Positions 43,906 to 56,600 of a stretch of DNA of 64,000 nucleotides are shown in pieces. Numbering within the stretch: position 1 is the stretch's first letter; each line of letters opens with the position of its first letter. The notes below the pieces were generated by a model. The model was given only the letters and a program-made list of their open reading frames with translations, did no database searches and was not told the origin of the DNA. Source of the stretch: Siderastrea siderea (lineage: Eukaryota; Cnidaria; Anthozoa; Scleractinia; Rhizangiidae). A program made the translations under genes and the position numbers. The DNA lies in the NCBI GenBank assembly GCA_964030785.1, contig OZ034972.1, positions 13,029,231-13,093,230 of the forward strand. Direction: 5' to 3'.

Positions 43906-46900
43906 ATAAGGGTCCCTTAGCACGGCCAAATGTAAGTCCTCCGAGCAGAGGGGCATGGTGGGGCCTTCTAATGAGCGTCTTTCTGGGGTACCGTGGATGC
44001 CAGTTGAGGGCATACGTCACCATAGGCTCATCTCGGCCTTTCATTAGCACAGCTTCGCGTTTTTCAAACAGGAAGATTGGGTGACGGCTGACAAACTTTT
44101 GTAAGCATCTACAAATTTAGAAGAAATGTACAAATTTCAATATTGAAATAATTTTTTAAATTATAAAATTTAAATATTGAAATAATTTTTTAAATTATAA
44201 ACTGGTAGACCACTTTTAAAATAAGTACAAAACCTCAATACTCCCAATACTTGGCTATCTATTGACCTAAATTTGACCCTTAACCGTCAAAACGGATTTT
44301 TTTTCCCGAAAATCCGTCTGATGAGATTCCCGGTGTCATGGTCTGGTTGGTTTACGGGTCCAGAGATATTTGTGAAAGCTGTTGTGGCCATCCCGTTTCC
44401 GGTAAAGCTATAATACAGTAAAACAAATAAGTGTTTGCCATTTTGTTACCTGTAGGTCGTGGCACTCACGCACACTTTCCCTGGGACTCCGGTGGTTTCC
44501 ATACGGCTTGTAAGATTTACCGTATTGCCGAACAGACAGTACCGAGGGGTCTTATGTCCGACCACTCCTGCCACGACCTCCCCAGAGTGCACTCCTATTC
44601 TTAGCTGAAAAACCAAGAATGAAAAAATATCTTTGTTTGTAGACATTAAAATCATCAATCTGGCTATTACGGTAATTCTCCAAGTTAAGTGTGTTTCTAA
44701 CATTACCACTAATATAACAACAATATCTTCAGATGAAGATTCCCTTTCTTAGACCAGACTTCTATAAATTTGAGAACTCGGTGCAAAAATGCCGTTGTGT
44801 GCAAAGGTTTGCTTCACTTGTTTAGTTTTCTCTTTTGCGTCTTTTCCTTGTGTCTGTCTGTCGATCCCGTCTGTCTAGCCTGTCTGTTTTATTTACTTCA
44901 CGATTTATTCTCTCTTTTATTTACCTGAATCTTTCCTCCGCGATGTTTCACTTCTTTGACTGACTCGATCATGTCCAGTGCCACGTGACACAGGCTACGC
45001 GCATGCCACGTATTCCTCTCAGGTAAACCACTGACCGCCATGTATTTATCTCCAACAGTTTCAACCTGTTAACGAAGACAGATAAACTGAGGTTGAATTT
45101 TAGACAACTTGATTAAGACATTTTTAATAATTCTAGGGTTCGAAAGGGGTTTAGAGCTCCAAGGAAAAAGAATGGGGCGGGGGGGGGGGGCTCTAGGGCA
45201 CCATCACTTTACTCCAGGGCTCCATTTAGCCAGTCATATTTTTTTCCGGGCTCCAAGAAAAGAAAGGGTTTGGGCCACGGGCTTCGCAGTTAAAATGTTG
45301 GGGCTCCAGGGCTCCAGGGCCCCAAGAACTCCTTTCCCCGCCCCTTTGGGTTTCAGATATGCTGACTAGATCAGAAAGAAGTTAGAAAAGGAGAACGATT
45401 TGCTAAAATGGAAAGATGGATGGGTAAGTGGAAAGATGGGTTTGATTGGCTTAGCAATTTCTCTATTAATTACCTTGTATACATCGTTGATTTGCGGATC
45501 GGTGAGAATATCAAACTCGGTATAAATATTATTGAGAAGCTGGACTATCTCAACTGGCTCAGAATTCTGGCAAATGCTCTCAAAATTCACGATCCCGCTG
45601 AACAATACGGTGACTAACTCAAACTTCTCAGCCTCAATAGGCCGCTTGTGACGCAGTTCCTGCGCTACAGAGGGGGGTAGGATAGAATACAGTAGTTGAT
45701 CCGTAAGCTCCTTTTCTTCGGCGAGATCTCTGTGAGTTTGGCGCAACCTATCCGTAAGAATTTCCAGCTCTTTAGTCAGAAGGTGGTCTTCTTGGTATTG
45801 TTCCGAAAGCAAGATTAAATTCCTCGTTGCGTCGTGTAGAGGAATGTCGCTTAGATACAAGCCATTTTCTCTCAAATCATCCAAGTTGCTGACACTTGGA
45901 GAACAGAGAAACAGCAAGTTGTCCGACTCTTCAAGAAGAAGAATTTGTCCCTTTAACCTCAGAGATGTCGAAACGTAATTGTTGTTCACATCTGTTGAAT
46001 TCGGAGGTTGCACGTATCCTGGACGAGTGGTCAGTACAAACACAGTGTTGATGTGAGCCAGTAAAGATTCGCTTGTAAACTCCATTCTAGGACGAACGAT
46101 TTCAAAGACCTCGGGCACCGTTACCTGGGAGTTGATACTTTTGATGATCCGACTTAGCGAATCTCCACACTGCAGGATTGTCATGCTTCTATCAAACATC
46201 AGATGAAATGGGAACAATTGGCAAAACGTTGCAGGGGAAATTTTCGGTTCAAGCGACAATGAGTAAAGTTCTTTAGCAGGGCGAATAGCAGCCGTTTGTT
46301 TAGTATTACAATGGTTGGAATCCTCTTCACAACGAATTTCTCTGATTGCGAATTGAACATCATCCCCCTGCCCTTGCTTCCGTTTTATAATTTCCACGCT
46401 TATTTCAGTGTTGAGAAGTTTCCTTGCTACAGCTCTAATAAGACCAATCACGATGTACTCTAAGCCTTCTCTTGATGAGTAGTAATGGAGAATTAAAGTG
46501 CCATCCGCCCGATCAGAAACCCTGAAAGACGGCGCGTGCATTCCAGGGTACGCAGACGCTAGGTGGTCGTGAAGGGCATCCAAGTTGGAGATGAAATCCC
46601 GCAAAGTTCCTCCAAGAACCTGCAGGATTCTGTCGTAGCCAGACTCTTGACAGAAATCGAGAAACCATTCTCCAAACAACTCAAGAATTTTGCTAGCTTC
46701 TATACCTGTCAAAAATAACGAAATGGTTAAACTCATCATTTATGGTAACACCTCATTCTCGTCCCCAGAGCTAGGCGGCTTTTTTTTTTTTTTAATTACG
46801 TCTTGATGCCACTGCTGACCGAACAGATCGTACGCTCTGGGAACGAGAATGGATAACACCTGAGCAACGACTGAGCAACTAGTCTGTCAGGGTTCGTCTA

Positions 46901-49900
46901 CGCATGACAATTTAGTCTCCCAATCCTGCCTGGCAAGCCTTGGTGACCATGCAAGTCATGCACAAAAAAGAAGTTAACCTATTCAAAAAGCTAACAGTCC
47001 GTTCCTGACTATTCTGCTTATCAAAAAAGGGAGGTAATTTCGTTTTGCAGACGATCTTTTGGATAAAACAGGTTCGCTCGAATTTGAAAACTTCACGAAA
47101 AAAGCTGACCTGGCGATGTGAATGTTACTAGATGTTTATTTCTATTAGTCTGGCGGCATAGCTGGAAAATTGTGTCATTTTTGTTACTGGTGTCATATTT
47201 TGCAGATCTATAGATATACGCAAGATGACTCACTTCTGCTATAGAACCACTCTCAGTTCTCATTGTATGGCCTATAAACGGCTTTCAAGTTTTGCCTCGC
47301 TGAGACCCCCCGCAAAGATAGGTGGTCCTCTTTCAGTAACTCGGAAATGACACTATAATTTTCACGAAAAAATTAAAATGTTCGTAATAGTTAAAACATT
47401 GCTTCTAACAATGGTAAATTTTGTTGCATTAATGAGCCATTCATACAGAACAATACCAAAAATCAGTGCTCTAATTAAGCAAGACAAATTGAATAGAAAC
47501 TTTTTGCTTGCTTGTGTGGATACTGGTATTGTCTTCCTTTGCGCGTGTTTCGGCAATATTATTTTCGTAAGGAAAAATTGTCAACCGCATTTTTAGTGAC
47601 GCTCTGGTATTACTGGGCCGTGATGTAGGCCAAACATCGAGGAATCAAGCCAAAATGTATCAGTGTCCAGCAGCGTTGACTGGAGAAAATGCTTATTTTG
47701 CCAAGAAAATACAAGCGAGAAGAGGGAATGCCCAACAAACTCGTAACAGAGCCAACCGTTGTGCCAGATACATCACACTTTGAAGAGTTTTTATGAGGCT
47801 GGAGAACTTTACCTTGACTTAGCGGAGCTGGATGAAGTAGAGGGTATTGCTGAGACACTTTTGAAGCATAATGCTTCACGGCATAAGTCATGTCGCGTTA
47901 AGTACAACGTAACCAACTTGAAGAGGCTGGAGAGTAAAAGAAAGCCAATTGAAGGAAAAGTATCGCTGCAACTCGATGATAGTGGAAAGCGCACAAGATC
48001 TGACCTCGCTAGTACGTCTGTAGGAAAGGAAGTCTGTTTCTTTTGCGGGGGAACAGCCACTGAGGGGAACCCATTATCTCGGGCAAGCACAATGGAGCTT
48101 GGTTCTCGTGTTCGAGCTGTTGCCATGGAGGCAAACGATTTTAATCTTTTAGGGAAACTTAGTGCTGAGACATGGTAGCACCGAAAAGTCTCTACCATAA
48201 ACAATGTTTAGTTGCACTTTATGCGCGTGCTAGAGTCCGTCGTGAACCACTGGGTAAAGGAATTCTGAGATAGAACGTAAGTTAGAAGACTGCAAAATGT
48301 GTACCTCTGACTGTGAGGTGTTAAAAATGTCTGTCGTCAAGAGGGAATATTTGACAAGGTTACAGGAACTAGGTGCACCGACACAGGATCAGTCTGTACA
48401 CTCAACGTAATTTTAAGACAAACTACGCGCTAGCCTCCCAGGACTGAGTGCATATGCGAAGGGGAGGGAGGTGTTGCTGGTGTTTGAAAACGGTATCGCG
48501 TTAGTGCTGTCAGAGAGTCTTGAAAGAGAGCAGGATTGTAAAATAATTTCTCTCTCACGAGTGGCCGAACTGCGAAGGAATATATGTTCAACAATAGTGA
48601 CCTCTTCAATGGGAAATTTTCCCAAGGATGCCAACAACGCTCTGTATTGCCGTCCTTGCTAACATTAATATGATTCTCAGAGGCATCAATGAGCAGTCTC
48701 ACGAGCAAGGAAATCATCAAGCTGCTCTCTCAAAAGCGCAGCTTCTAAAATTCAACAGTATAAAGCATGGGTGGAGATCTACTGATGGATCTGTTAGGCA
48801 TAGTAGAATCAGGAAACACCCTTACCTTTATACTTTAGACGCGCGTTAAAACAATAAGAAAGGAATTAGTAAAGAAACTTTGCGCGTTAGTTTCATCTGT
48901 GTCATATGACTGCGCCTGTTATCAGATCTTGCCACTGCTGTCTGTGAAATTATGAAGAAAATGGAACGGTCTGCCCCCCTAACCAACTTGGACAGGTTTT
49001 TACTACTGCCAATGTGGACAACATTAGACCACAGCCCTTTGTCCACAACAGCAACAGTATCTTTCCATGGCACAAGTATTTCTGTCGTTCAACATTCAAG
49101 TACCACTGAAGAAGTCCATGACACGGGGCAAATTATCTTGCAGGAGTCCTAGCCTGAAAAGTGCATCAATTCTTTGCATGCCAGTTACACCAACGTCCCA
49201 GATTTTGTGTCGTAGAGCGACAAGCCTACTGTAAGCCCAGTCTCAGAGTCCATGATGGTCTGTAATCAGACTACCATTGCTGATGCAATCAGCAAAGACG
49301 TCGAACGGTTAGAGGATATCAACAAGCTCTACACAGCTGGAAAGACCGAGACGGAGACTAGAAGTGTGAACGCGTCCAAGTTGGAGAGAAGAGAATTAAA
49401 GATCAAAGCAAAGTCCGAAATAAAACAGCTGAAGCAATTTCGTGGTCTGCGTTTCACGCTGCGAGACAGACGCCAGGTAACCCCTAATTTACAAGCTCTC
49501 TACTGTCTTTTTTTCGCCGGATTGTGCTCATTCCGTGACAATGATAAGTCACGCCATAGCTGTTATTAGCAAAGCCGTAGAGTACCTAAACCTGGGACAA
49601 ATTGTGGTTATTGCTTGCGACCAGCCACTCTTTGCTTTAGCGAAAACAATTCAGTGGGCTCAGAAGGACAGTGCAGGGAGGATAATCTAGTGGTCAAGCT
49701 TGGTGGACTCCACACCGAGAAGGCGGCGCTAAAGGCTATCAGGACCTGGCTCGCTGGCAGTGGATGGGTTGAAGTTCTATCACAAGCTGAGATCACTAGA
49801 GCAGGAAGAGCGGCGTCGCTTATCAACTGTGCACACATTAGGTGCACGAGGTACGCGCACCGGGTCACTGCAGCATGCTAAACGGGCGACCTACCAGGGA

Positions 49901-52058
49901 GGACACGTTTGTGGCCAATCAACCGCACCAATGCCCCAGCTACCACACCCAGAAGAATGGGGCTGAACGTCCAGTGAGGAAATGTGGGGACTGAGATGGT
50001 GCACACTGCCTAAAGCTGCAATGTCCTGCCAATAGCTCGTCCGCTGTGGCTGCAAGACCAACTGTAGAAACAATAGATGCAAGTACGTAGAGCTAATATG
50101 CCTCGCACTTCACCGTGCGTGTGTGATGGAAAATGTGTACGAGAATAGTTCTCATAAAGCATTTTGATCAAGAAAGACTCAGCAGGTATATGTTAGTAGA
50201 GCCGATCGCGGTCGTAAGTTAAATTAACTCAGCAACTATCTCAAGTAGAAACAGATGCTATGGGAATTTTTTCTCAGTTTTACAAGCCGATAACTGAACT
50301 TGGTTGCCACAAGAACACGTGGCAAGTTGTAACATCGTACTTCTAACGAGATAAACTTAGGTTATCGTTTGCCTAATCTAACCATACAAACTCTGCATAA
50401 AAGGCGTAAATTAAGATACACGCATAAATTAGGATGTGATTACCATGGCGACGACATTTAATCCCATTCTACATCTCGCAATGGCCGCTACTGGCCATCC
50501 CCACACGAAGACGTATTCAATTCTCCTTAAAATACGCAGGAAATGGCTTTTCACATGTAGCTCATTTAAATGCAGTTTCCATGGAAACGGCATATCTGTC
50601 AAGGTGGTTCTATAGCTAAAAATGTTTTCCTCGATAGTCTCTCTGTGTGTGCCAAATTTCAGGTTGGTAACAAGAAGTGCACAATTCAGCCGAAATTTAG
50701 AGCTATGCCGCCGGACTATATGACAATGCAAAAGACGTTCTCCTTATATTGTGGTATTCGAACTAAGTCTGCAAATGAAGAGACTGCAAAAATTACTTCA
50801 GATCACGTCTCTGTAACAAAAATTGCTCAACGAAAAGACAATTGTTGTCACGCAGTGGTTGGGTTCAATACATACACCTGCTAAAATGAAACGGCTATTT
50901 ATTTGAAATGTTTGTAGAAGACGTAAAATCCTTCAACGAGGTGAATCCAAGATATGTTTACACCAAAAGGGTTACTGGCGCTAAGGCAGAGAACATCTTG
51001 AACTGCGTGCAATAGTTGTAGAATTTGAGCTGCCTGTCTGTAAAGTCTTAGTTTCCTGTCTCTCTCCTCCGCAGAGGCCTCCTACAGTCGCGCCTTGGGA
51101 AAAATATAACTGCGGCGCGCGGAGGCTGGGAAGAGGAAAAATTAAAGCGCGCGGGGAACGCTTCGTTCCCCGCGCTCCCCTTTTCCCTCTCCAGTGCCCC
51201 CCCCCCCCTCCCGTTTCTTTCTCTGGTGTTTACTAACAGGAGCCTCTGCGGAGGAGAGAGGTTTCCTGTGGTGCTGTTTGTTGTACAAGGTAGCTCTAGA
51301 TAACTTTTGAGTCTGTGAACAAAATCCTAAAATGTGACCACTGAAACGAAAGCTGTCAGTGAGCAGTACTTACCTGTGGGTTAAAGTGTCCCCTCAAACG
51401 AAAGCTGTTGAGCAGTACTTTCCTTTGGTGCTGTTTATCATGCTGTGCAAGGTGGTTGTAACTTTTGAGTCTGTGGATGAAATCCTAAAGTGTGATCATT
51501 CAAATGAAAGATACTGAGCAGTACTTTCCTGTGGTACTGTTTATTATGCTGTCCAAGGTGGTTCTAACTTTTGAGTCTGTGGATCAAATCCTTAAGTGTG
51601 ACTATTCGAATGAACGCTAAAGCAGTGCTTTTCCAAGGTGTTGTTAGTCTTCATTCACATATTGTAGAACGAAATTTGGAACTTATAGGTTGTTTCTTAT
51701 TTATGAAATTAGGTGTCATGGGGAGGGTTAACTGAATAGATTTAACTCATACTAACCCAAGACTTCCACTGCTGCCCCTACGAGATTGTAGGTGATTTCA
51801 TCTTTATATATCACACTGAAGAGAAAATGGCCATCCATGTCAAGCCTTGCGGCTCTCCTAAATAAAGAACGGAAAACAAAACGACTTCACTTCTTTACGC
51901 TGCAAAATAATAGAAGCACATCTACATACTAGCTCCAAAACAACAACAACAACAACAACAACAAAAATTACAAAGCGTACTTACTTTATTTCGCTCCATT
52001 TTCCTTCGCCGAAATTTCGCAGAACGAGGTTTTCTAGCGCACAGTTGACAAAGCCGTA
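43904..52058 (-). CDS. Soluble guanylate cyclase beta-type subunit, downstream tandem copy
   Basis: Exons in transcript order: 52058-51985, 51857-51757, 46705-45474, 45065-44925, 44604-44450, 44108-43904 (stop TAA 43904-43906). Beta subunits bind heme, sense nitric oxide and pair with alpha subunits to convert GTP to cGMP in the cytosol. HNOB heme domain: His in LDALHDHL would be residue 105 if one Met precedes YGFVN, exactly the vertebrate ligand position, and YYSSREG keeps the heme-propionate Tyr-x-Ser-x-Arg. Then an HNOBA/PAS part, a coiled coil ([19 protein letters not shown]) and the catalytic domain with FSGIVNF (Gly where alpha has metal-binding Asp), VETVGDKYM and [15 protein letters not shown]. 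No ATG abuts the first exon, which follows a strong TTTCAAACACAG acceptor. ATG followed by GT occurs upstream at 53048-53050 and 52252-52254. The C-terminus runs about 28 residues past the paralogue's. Confidence 0.9.
44130..44204. repeat. AT-rich tandem duplication
   Basis: TTGAAATAATTTTTTAAATT occurs twice about 32 bases apart. Confidence 0.8.
47620..50150 (+). pseudogene. Decayed antisense copy of a multicopy cysteine-rich family in a cyclase intron
   Basis: Homologous fragments run in order across frames: [75 protein letters not shown] (shifted frame), [85 protein letters not shown] and a C-terminal [16 protein letters not shown] remember this order from a large uncharacterised cnidarian family, probably mobile-element derived. 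At least five frameshifts or stops separate the fragments, so it is dead. It lies antisense in the 5 kb intron before the large catalytic exon of the second cyclase. Confidence 0.65.
51055..51271. mobile_element. MITE with CTCTCCTCCGCAGAGGC ends
   Basis: CTCTCTCCTCCGCAGAGGCC at the left and GCCTCTGCGGAGGAGAGAGG at the right form inverted ends; the centre is a smaller GCGCGGGGAACG palindrome and a poly-C run. Confidence 0.7.
51262..51660. repeat. Tandem repeat, about three units of 110 bp
   Basis: GTGCTGTTTATCATGCTG, TAACTTTTGAGTCTGTGGAT and GAGCAGTACTTTCCT recur three times in the same order; the first unit is the most diverged. Located 100 bases downstream of an exon of the second cyclase. 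Confidence 0.8.
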
Positions 52059-52136
52059 CTGTGTTTGAAAAAAAAAAAAGAAAGAAAAACGAGTAAGGCA
52101 ATTGAAAAGTACAGCTCGGTGTACGGTTTCATTTAA

Positions 52137-52246
52137 TTGAACGATACCTTGCGAGCAAAGTTGCTTCGATCTTTCCTTGATAAGTCCCGCGTTATCTAGG
52201 AAAGATCGAGGCGACTCTGCTCGCAGGGTAATTGAACGATACAACA
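52137..52246. repeat. Hairpin repeat 80 bases upstream of the first visible exon
   Basis: ATTGAACGATACCTTGCGAG pairs with CTGCTCGCAGGGTAATTGAACGATAC in inverted form, including TCGATCTTTCCT and AGGAAAGATCGA. Confidence 0.75.
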
Positions 52247-53632
52247 CCCACCATATTGTATCTGCCGACTCAGTGCTTGCATGCAGCTGCTAAAATGTTT
52301 CTCATTGAAATGTGCCTGAAATGATATATATATTACTATTGACAAAGCACTGTTTCATGATTGGTTCGGTTTCAAGCAAAGCTGAAGGTTGTATTTGAAC
52401 ATGCTGATTTCCATTTAAACAGCTCGTCCTTGCTTTTATATAAAATTTTTTGAATTTTGTTTTTAGCATGTTATCCGAATTGGACAGTAAACCAAGTTAC
52501 AGATTATGTTCGAGGGATATACAATAAACGCACACATACAAAAAAAACGAAGTCATAAATGTTAATTCTGTTTTACATAATTTTGAAGATAGTCTTTTCA
52601 GTAAATTACATGAATACAACTGCTGAGCGATTAATATTAATTTGGCTTAAACGTTCTAGCCAAATATTATAACTTAAATTACAATTTCGATTTTTTGACG
52701 GGTTTTTTGACCAACAACACTGTTGGTAACGATCGGTTTCGTAAATGAAAATTTGTTTAATTAGAATCTGAAATTTAAGTAAGCACCTGAATTTTCACCG
52801 AATAGTGTCAAAAACTTCTTTTTCCATATACGGAGAACAATTAAGGGCCTTTTACTGAGAGATTTTTTTCATGTTTTTATCGATACGCGACACTTTTCTT
52901 ACTTTTACTTGTCAATTTCGTGGAAGGTCTGTTAGTTTTCTTTTGATCACTAATCACTTCAAATTACACATAGGCAAATACACCTGCAAATAATTAAGGC
53001 CATTAACAAACCTTTGCGTCACTAAATCTTTATTTTGTTCAACCTACCATCCAATAATGTTTATTTCATATCTCGACTCAAGTTACTTCGTTCCTACGAT
53101 CTGTTATTTATGGATTAAAAGTTCTCTTTCTTCTTACTTAGGCCATCCTGGTAAAAGCTTCGTTTCCTGTTGCCCGACCAAACCAAAAATTTTTTAAACT
53201 AAAAAATTTCTGACCCATTACTTCTTCCTTTTGCTCAGTGATTCCAAATTAAAAAGGCTCTGTATAAATTTTTGAGTGACACTAACTAATAACGATGTCA
53301 CTCGTTAGAAACATTTATTATTTGTTTTTTCCTCGAAGTTTCTCTCGAAAGGAGAGAAGAACGGTAAAAGAAACATTTACAGGGAAAGCCTTATAAAACA
53401 CCACTCAGTTCATATTTGCTTCCAAACAGCACTTTTCCAGTGTCAGAGCAAACTACACATAGTACAATATTTAGTTCATATAAGTTATAATTAAGTAAAG
53501 TTGTGAAAAAATTTGCCTAGTATTGTTTAACATATTTCCATAAACGCTTTTTTTCTTGCTCAATTTTAGGTAATCTAGCCTTCTGTTTGTTAGTCTTCAC
53601 TTCATTGAGCGATTTCTCTTCTATATTTACAT

Positions 53633-53638
53633 TTTATT
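53633..53638 (-). terminator. Poly(A) signal of the upstream cyclase gene
   Basis: AATAAA on the minus strand 42 bases after the TGA stop at 53680. Confidence 0.6.
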
Positions 53639-53679
53639 TACACTAATGTGCATTAAAGTTTATCTCTGAAGTGAACACA

Positions 53680-56600
53680 TCACTGTCCAGTCTTTCTTTG
53701 TAAGATGTAAGTCACCATGGGTTCTGGTTTTCCTTTCATAGTAACAGGACCTCTCTTTTTGAACACAAAGTTGTGATTTGGTTCACATAACAGTGATCTG
53801 TAAAAAGAAAGTTAAGTCACAGATTACATGTAAAAACTGGTCACCATAAATTATTTCTGCACCGATTTTAGCTTTTAACCGTTTAAGCCCTAACAGTGAT
53901 GGAAATGAAATTTCTCTTAACATTATCAATACTTGTTCAAACATTCAAGTGATAAGAATAAAGAAAGTGAACCCCAAGGATAAGATGTTTTGACATTTAG
54001 ACAAATTCTTATTACTAGTTCCATAAGAAATGTATGGAGAACAGTAAGGAGAATATGCATTTTTACATCAGGCCTTTTTACAGGTCACATTCCAAAGGTC
54101 ACAAGGGTACACGTCACTGTGCCATCGATGAAAAAAAAAACTTTATTTTAACACGAATTTTAGAGTAAACAATCTGGATAGTATCTCCTGACATACTACA
54201 TGTGGAGGATGTTTCAGCCTGATTTAAGGCTAGGGGGACACTGTCTAGTTTGTTTGCATATTTATTTCACAGGTGTGCCCTTGTGACCTGTGGGATGTGC
54301 GTGTAAAAAAACCTGTCAGTTTAGTGGCATGAAGAAATTAGCTAACTCTCCCTAGATGGGAAGCCAGTCAAAGTCAAATATAGGGTTACACACAGCATCA
54401 TAAAGTTCCCTAGAGGTATGCCGGTACCCAAAATTATGTACAACTAAATGCAGAGACAATATGGAGCTCAATGATACCCAAACTCTGAATCTCAAAACCA
54501 TCGAACTGCTGTCAATCATGATTCTGACAATGAACAATGGATTGTTAAAGGACGAAACCACAAAACAATTGATAGAAATCCTCCAATTGCAGTCCAGAAT
54601 GTGACCTTTTAAACCCACTGAGCTTAACTTCTTTGTTTTTGAGTCTTCTGTTACAGCGGGTGGAGGTGAAAAGCCTAACCATTGGTTGAGTCTTGGGATT
54701 TAGACAATGCACGTTATTCAAGGCACAGCAAAGACAGGATTACTTTTAACCATTCATGGTTTTAGCACTTAGCAGATTTGCTTTGTTTTGGCATAGACTA
54801 GCAACAATAGTTATTATGTAAGAAATCTTAAGTTCTATTTTCCAGGATTTATATTAGAAGAATTAGCTTAGTAATTATTTCTTTGTAAAAGCTGAAACAA
54901 CTCAACCAAAGCATGGATGATTCTTTTTTTCCACTTCTGAGCTAAAACAATAAATTCAACCAAGCAATCAATGACCTCTTTTGAGTCAATTAAGTTTTTA
55001 GAAAAGGTAGTAAGTTTATTCTCAGAATTCACATGGGAACTACTTCTTTCAAGGAAACCAGCCTGCCTCAGGCAGAGAATATGGAACAATTTGTATTTCA
55101 AGGCCTGACCTTCATTACACCCCTTTTGCTACAAGCCCTTCAGTTTTCATGCAGATGTTATTACCTGTAGGTGAATTCTGTCACATTTATCTTCCCTCGA
55201 AGCCCAGTTGTCTCTGTGCGGCTTGTAAGATTTACTGTGTTTCCAAACAGACAGTAACGTGGCTTCTTCTGTCCCACAACGCCAGCCACCACCTCACCGG
55301 AATGAATACCGATAGTAATCTACAACAACAAGAAGGCTGAAGTTGAGTTTGCTAATAAAAACGATTGAATTAATCCAAAGAAAATATCTTCATCAACGTA
55401 AATATATGGCTGACCATGGACAAATCCTTTGAAAAATATTCATATACATTTCATGAGAAACATATCTGTCCACCTGTTGAATTTGAAGTGGTGTACCTCT
55501 CATGTGCCGTACCAAGTAGTACGTAGTTTTTTGGCAGTTGTAAGGTGTCCAAATGAGTTTTTTTTGGAAGATTTCAATTAGGCAAGCCAAAATCTCAGGG
55601 TACGGCAAAGCTTGCCGTTTAATTACGACCTAGGAGCGAAAATGTATTTGGTACAGCACATGAGAGGTACAGCGTCTGAACTGGACCTAAAACAGCTTTT
55701 TCGTTTACTCAGCAATACCCTCGGAATGCAAAACAAAATCCCGCTAAAAACCCAGTTGGACCAAAACTGGAGATAGAGCAACCATCGGGCTAGTAGGCTA
55801 CAGGCTAAAAAGTCAAACTGACACTATAACAAAACAACTGCATAAAAATTTCAAACTAATAATTGTCTGCATATTTCTGAATGATATAAATCGAGGTCAC
55901 AACAAGAGGTGAAAGAAACAAGCATATTAGATAATAATTTGAGGAGAGGACAACCATTGGCACTACCAGTTGCACAAACTTTTATGAAAATTGAAGGGTC
56001 GTTTTTCAAACAAATTTTCTTGCCATATGTTCCCGTATATGATAAAACCAAGGAAGAAATCATTTCTTTGTCGGCTGGAAAATCTGTGGATATGACTGAT
56101 ATAAATCAAGGACACAACATCGTAAACTACAACTTAACCGTATAATGGGAAGAGAAAACAGGTTCAAAACCTACCGACACGCTTGAATGACGAAACTAAT
56201 TTATGCAAATTGCAATCTTAAATTTCAAAAACCATATGTTCCCGTATATGATAAAACCAAGAAAGAAATCATTTCTATGTCGGCTCGAAAATCTGTGGAT
56301 ATGACTGATATAATTCATGGACACAACATCGTAAACTAAAACTTAACCGCATCTAGGGAAGAGAAAACAGGTTTAAAAACCTACAGACTCGCTTGAATAA
56401 ACAAACTAATTTATGCAAATTGCAATCTTAAACACGTCACTATAAATTTCAAATTACCAAACAAAGCTGTTTCAAACACCTTGCAAAGCACAGTCAAAAT
56501 TATCCATATCAAGCACAGATACAATCTTTTCAACAAACATCTTGCTCAAAGATACATGATCAAAACAGCTGTTCCTAACACAAATCATACAAGAACAAAT

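Noticed and set aside
51981..52247. A longer unspliced start (Met at 52247) for the downstream cyclase
   Set aside because: The extra residues come from a hairpin repeat and a polypyrimidine tract, and they would displace the conserved N-terminus.
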